Source of the DNA: Anaerolineales bacterium
Lineage (GTDB): Bacteria > Chloroflexota > Anaerolineae > Anaerolineales > UBA4823
Reading direction: 5' to 3'
Length of the DNA stretch: 8,257 nt
Assembly (NCBI GenBank): GCA_022865865.1
Contig: JALHTN010000655.1
Span: 1 to 8,257, forward strand
The notes beneath the pieces are model-generated. The model was not told where the DNA came from. It did not search any database and saw only the letters and a list, made by a program, of their open reading frames with translations. The position numbers and the translations under genes are program-made. Below are positions 5,754 to 8,257 of this stretch, in pieces (within the stretch, counting starts at the first letter, position 1; each line of letters opens with the position of its first letter).

Positions 5754-6458
5754 TCAACTGCGTGCTTGACGCCAGGCTCGTACCCAGGCGACCAGAATTT
5801 GTCGGTACATCATGGCACGCACTCGATACCCTTCAACACTACCTAGCTTGTGTTCTTTCATATCATGAGTCATACCTGTCCAGCCGACATACTTTATGCG
5901 CCAGTTCTTCTGTCTGGCGAACAGCGTCAAGCCTATCTCGACCCCGTATCCGCTTTCTGCCAGAGGAATTAAAGCATTCTCTGCTGCTTGCCGTGGTAAG
6001 CAGCGCTGACCGTTCAAATTTGGAGCAAAACGCTGCGATAAATCAGTTCGCCAGTATCCTTCTTTGAAAATCGCAACACTCATATCACAAGTTTGGTTCT
6101 TGACAGGAGAAATTAAGATCTCAAGATGGCCTTCTGTAAGGCCGATTAAATCTGCATCAAGAAAAACCACAGTGTCAACATCACTTGGCAGTTCGCGAAT
6201 ACCTGCCAGCATGGCAGATCCCTTGCCTTGATTGACTGGCAAGTGCTTTACAATCATCCTGGGGAAATTTCCTGCGCAATCCTGGGCAACACTCAGCGTG
6301 GAATCGGAAGAACCATCATCAACAACCACCACCTGTTCCAACCACTCAATCGATCCCAGGGTGTCAAGAACCACCCTGATATCCCGTTCTTCGTTCCATG
6401 CAGGTACGATTACGCCAACCTTTTCCATTAAACCATGGGTTCCTTGTGGCTCAATCAT
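5754..6458 (-). CDS. Family 2 glycosyltransferase (GT-A fold)
   Basis: A 234-residue soluble enzyme expected to transfer a sugar from a nucleotide-sugar donor; the acceptor is unknown. The N-terminal VGVIVPAWNEE (14-24) is the family's first strand, VVVDDGSSDST (44-54) binds the nucleotide, NQGKGSAM (76-83) follows, and FLDADLIGL (99-107) contains the metal-binding DxD (Asp101, Asp103). GQRCLPR (150-156), GYGVEIG (170-176) and THDMKEHK (197-204) form the acceptor side, as in dolichyl-phosphate-mannose-synthase-like and glucosyl-3-phosphoglycerate-synthase-like enzymes. No membrane segment is visible. The start is uncertain: GGAG lies 14 nt before ATG at 6458, and an alternative at Met11 (6428) has AAGGA 12 nt upstream and begins closer to the first strand. 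The stop is in frame with the remnant that follows, and both sit before a strong terminator. The gene is flanked by remnants on both sides yet is itself intact. Confidence 0.9.
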   Translation of the reverse strand: MIEPQGTHGLMEKVGVIVPAWNEERDIRVVLDTLGSIEWLEQVVVVDDGSSDSTLSVAQDCAGNFPRMIVKHLPVNQGKGSAMLAGIRELPSDVDTVVFLDADLIGLTEGHLEILISPVKNQTCDMSVAIFKEGYWRTDLSQRFAPNLNGQRCLPRQAAENALIPLAESGYGVEIGLTLFARQKNWRIKYVGWTGMTHDMKEHKLGSVEGYRVRAMMYRQILVAWVRAWRQARS

Positions 6459-6483
6459 AACAAAGATAATCGCTCCAACCTTG

Positions 6484-6507
6484 ATAAATTACCGTCAATA
6501 AATTACC
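6484..6507. repeat. Two 10-bp direct repeats upstream of the glycosyltransferase
   Basis: ATAAATTACC occurs at 6484-6493 and 6498-6507 with a 14-bp period, 26 bp upstream of the longer glycosyltransferase start. On the minus strand the spacer creates TTGACG, a fair -35 hexamer, but no -10 sits at the right distance. It may be an operator or a chance duplication. Confidence 0.4.
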
Positions 6508-6548
6508 CTCACCCAAACCACTTTAGATTCATTCCATAAACCAGATTT

Positions 6549-6790
6549 TCAACCGGGCTGGAAACAAGGTGTTTCCCACACCCGAGTCGGCCGGAGATTT
6601 AGTAATTGGAACCCCTTTTTCTCGCATAATCTACATGGTGCTTCATTAAGATGGGCTGAATCCAAGTATACTCCCGGAATACTCAACTCATAAATCTGAG
6701 ACAGATAGGCCTCTTCCGGTTTGCCGGAAAAAGGCGTATTTGAAATACACCTGATCGGTCATCCTCCTGGTAGAACCTGATTTTAACCTC
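6549..6790 (-). pseudogene. Remnant of a GNAT-family N-acetyltransferase
   Basis: The minus strand first reads VKIRFYQEDDRSGVFQI (from 6787), which resembles the first strand and helix of GNAT acetyltransferases. The frame then shifts by one base near 6737-6746 and continues as ISNTPFSGKPEEAYLSQIYE. With only a few residues between, it runs into GVYLDSAHLNEAPCRLCEKKGF, which resembles the C-terminal GNAT motif (xLxVxxxNxxAxxLYEKxGF), then TRVWE and TGA at 6549-6551. The roughly 80 codons compare with 170-200 in the family. The acetyl-CoA-binding middle is missing, the start codon is gone (GTT where ATG would be expected) and a frameshift is present. It is therefore non-functional. It lies between mscL and the glycosyltransferase on the same strand. 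Confidence 0.55.
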
Positions 6791-6878
6791 ACGATCCTGT
6801 GCACACAGTCCGCATCAGGCTCTGCCAATACTCTGATCACACAGCATAATAAACCTTGAGATATTTAGAGAAGACAAC

Positions 6879-7286
6879 TTAATCCGTATTGGCTGTGTTA
6901 GAGCTCTCTTTCAGCAAGTCGCGTATCTCAGTCAGCAGCTGAATATCATCTGCTGGTTCAGGCTCCGCGTCTGTCTGATTATCATCTTCCGAACCCAATT
7001 CATATTCAACTGCCAGGATGGCGCGTAGGGCAAAGAATAATATCAGGGCAACCAGCAAGAAGTTAATCACCGCCTGAATGAACAAACCGTAATTAATTGA
7101 TGCTTCCCCCACCTGGAAAACCAGGCTCTCAAAATCAATACCCCCCAGCAGGGCGCCAATCAGCGGCATAAACATATCTTCAACCAGTGAATTGACGATG
7201 GCAGTGAAGGCAGCTCCTAAAATCACACCGATCGCAAGATTGATAACACTCCCCCGGGAGATAAAATCACGAAAATCTTTGAGCAT
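6879..7286 (-). CDS. mscL: Large-conductance mechanosensitive channel MscL
   Basis: A 135-residue inner-membrane channel, forming a homopentamer, that opens under extreme membrane tension and releases solutes during osmotic downshock. The amphipathic N-terminal helix (MLKDFRDFISRGSV), pore-lining TM1 (about 14-44, with the conserved NLAIGVILGAAF), periplasmic loop starting GGIDF (48-52), TM2 (about 67-92, with YGLFIQAVINFLLVA) and C-terminal bundle helix LLTEIRDLLK (117-126) are all present and in register with E. coli MscL. The gate glycine is Gly20; the residue equivalent to E. coli Asp18 is Asn16. AAAGGA (complement of 7293-7298) lies 6 nt before ATG. The linker before the C-terminal helix is acidic (about 99-115). 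The gene appears to be transcribed alone; no terminator is obvious after it. Confidence 0.97.
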   Translation of the reverse strand: MLKDFRDFISRGSVINLAIGVILGAAFTAIVNSLVEDMFMPLIGALLGGIDFESLVFQVGEASINYGLFIQAVINFLLVALILFFALRAILAVEYELGSEDDNQTDAEPEPADDIQLLTEIRDLLKESSNTANTD

Positions 7287-7627
7287 ATTTCATCCTTTCT
7301 CGATTCTATAAAACTAAGTCCATTGGAAAGACAGAAAACACTGGATCCGTTCTAATAAATCAGGCTGGCAATCAAAATATCTGAAAGTGGTATAGAAAAA
7401 TTATACCCACCAATAATACTTTAAGTGGGTATTTATTCCTAGAATCTGGATGGGTAAAATTACAAATCCAGGGTTGATTTTAGGTCATCCAAAGCAACCA
7501 TTTCCTTATATCGCTGACCTGCACCCCACCAAAACCCAGGAGATCCCCCTTCTTAAGCTGCTTGAGACATGGTTTCCGCCACACCAATCAGCCATTACTT
7601 GAATCCAAACGCTTAATCTGGGTTTGC
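7287..7627. other. Intergenic region between the AIM24-family gene and mscL
   Basis: Apart from the hairpin at 7403-7432 and the mscL ribosome site, I see no gene or RNA here. TAGAAT (minus strand, about 7306-7311) could be a -10 for mscL, but no matching -35 is visible. A longer minus-strand open frame that enters this gap is mostly an out-of-frame reading of the AIM24-family gene. Confidence 0.5.
7403..7432 (-). terminator. Probable intrinsic terminator after the AIM24-family gene
   Basis: ATACCCAC (7403-7410) and GTGGGTAT (7425-7432) form an 8-bp perfect stem with a 14-nt loop. On the minus strand it is followed by AATTTTTCTAT. On the plus strand ATTTATTCC-like DNA overlaps the arm end, so it would be less effective in that direction. 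It lies about 195 bp beyond the AIM24-family stop and about 115 bp before the mscL start, separating the two transcripts. Confidence 0.6.
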
Positions 7628-8257
7628 TTATGATGATGATGTATTCTTCGGCAGCTGCGGGATCAGCCATGAAAGGAACGAATCCTGGCTGCGGCTTTGC
7701 AAAGTTAAGCTGCCAGGACCTTTCAGCTCTATCACCAGACCCTCTCCACTGAAGAGAGTGCTCTTCCAACCGGCCACCTTCTTGACCTTAAACTGTAAAT
7801 GCTCTTCGAAAGTCACCAGGTGCCCGGTGTCGACCACATATTCTTCACCAGCGCCCAGTTCCATGTGGTGAATCGCGCCGTAGCTGGAGACGATCAGTGT
7901 CCCCGTGCCGCTGATGCGCAGCATGATCAAACCCTCACTGCCGAAAAAAGTCTGAGCACCGCTCCACTTGGTTTCAACAGTAATCCCTTCTGATGATGCC
8001 AGGTATGAGCCGGATTGGACCATCAGCGTCTCACCATGCATTTCAATTACTGCAACATCTCCGGGTAAAGGTGGTGCCAGGGCAACCGAATCCCCTTGGG
8101 ATGAAGCAGTGTAAGTATTCAGGAAGAAGCTCTCGCCGCCAAACATGGAACGACCCAGGGATTTCAAGAAACCGCCTTTGGCTTCTGTTTCCATCTCCAG
8201 ATCGGGCGACATGCCCACCATGGCCCCACTTTCAACCTGGATGGACTCCTTGTGGTC
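7628..8257 (-). CDS. AIM24 / TIGR00266 family protein, 5' end outside the window
   Basis: A widespread bacterial family of unknown function with a beta-rich fold. The frame is open to the window edge: 12 codons upstream of the first internal ATG (8221) read DHKESIQVESGA and continue into MVGMSP, together the conserved N-terminal signature (xxGxSIxVExGAMVxM). The gene therefore does not start at 8221, and roughly 10-30 residues are missing. The second family signature, GGESFFLNTYTA, follows about 40 residues later, and the protein ends in a typical SRSQDSFLSWLIPQLP segment before a short polar tail and TAA. It contains no obvious signal peptide or membrane segment in the visible part. By eye its DNA is G+C-richer than the amino-acid genes at the other end of the window. 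Confidence 0.9.
   Translation of the reverse strand, partial: DHKESIQVESGAMVGMSPDLEMETEAKGGFLKSLGRSMFGGESFFLNTYTASSQGDSVALAPPLPGDVAVIEMHGETLMVQSGSYLASSEGITVETKWSGAQTFFGSEGLIMLRISGTGTLIVSSYGAIHHMELGAGEEYVVDTGHLVTFEEHLQFKVKKVAGWKSTLFSGEGLVIELKGPGSLTLQSRSQDSFLSWLIPQLPKNTSSS

Noticed and set aside
7456..7482. TAAAAT...ATTTTA inverted repeat as a terminator of the AIM24-family gene
   Set aside because: It has only 6 A+T pairs with a 16-nt loop and no U tract; the hairpin at 7403-7432 is much better.
7506..7769. An 87-codon minus-strand open frame
   Set aside because: Most of it is an out-of-frame reading of the 3' end of the AIM24-family gene; the remainder has no protein-like character and no ribosome site.

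Overview
The window is bacterial, gene-dense and of moderate G+C. The lineage cannot be fixed from sequence alone. The tRNA without an encoded CCA, the AIM24/TIGR00266 protein, the MscL and the style of the decayed acetyltransferase would suit an environmental Chloroflexota (Anaerolineae-like) genome, but this is an impression, not a demonstration. Apart from the first protein gene, everything readable lies on the minus strand.

Left part (1-4645): a minus-strand tRNA-Arg(TCG), then a plus-strand ornithine-cyclodeaminase/mu-crystallin-family gene (204-1205). This converges on a two-gene minus-strand unit made of a Glu/Leu/Phe/Val-dehydrogenase-family gene (3341-4645) followed by an asparagine-synthetase-like gene (1311-3293). 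All three enzymes belong to amino-acid families, and all three carry substitutions at residues that define the textbook activity. The ligase lacks the N-terminal Cys nucleophile and the usual acidic Y-loop. The dehydrogenase lacks the Lys that binds the glutamate side-chain carboxylate. The cyclodeaminase-like protein has Lys where the carboxylate-binding Arg normally sits. I read this as a possible pathway for a non-standard amino-acid product; it is the best candidate here for an undescribed system.

Middle part (4646-6878): an A+T-rich intergenic stretch of more than 500 bp with a nested inverted repeat and a possible Ile/Leu-rich small ORF just ahead of the dehydrogenase. Next come a strong minus-strand terminator, a frameshifted beta-rich gene remnant, an intact family-2 glycosyltransferase, and the remains of a GNAT acetyltransferase with a frameshift and a large internal deletion. 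This segment shows active gene decay around one surviving glycosyltransferase.

Right part (6879-8257): mscL (large-conductance mechanosensitive channel), a probable terminator, and an AIM24-family gene cut by the window edge. These are ordinary housekeeping or envelope genes and look G+C-richer by eye than the amino-acid genes on the left.
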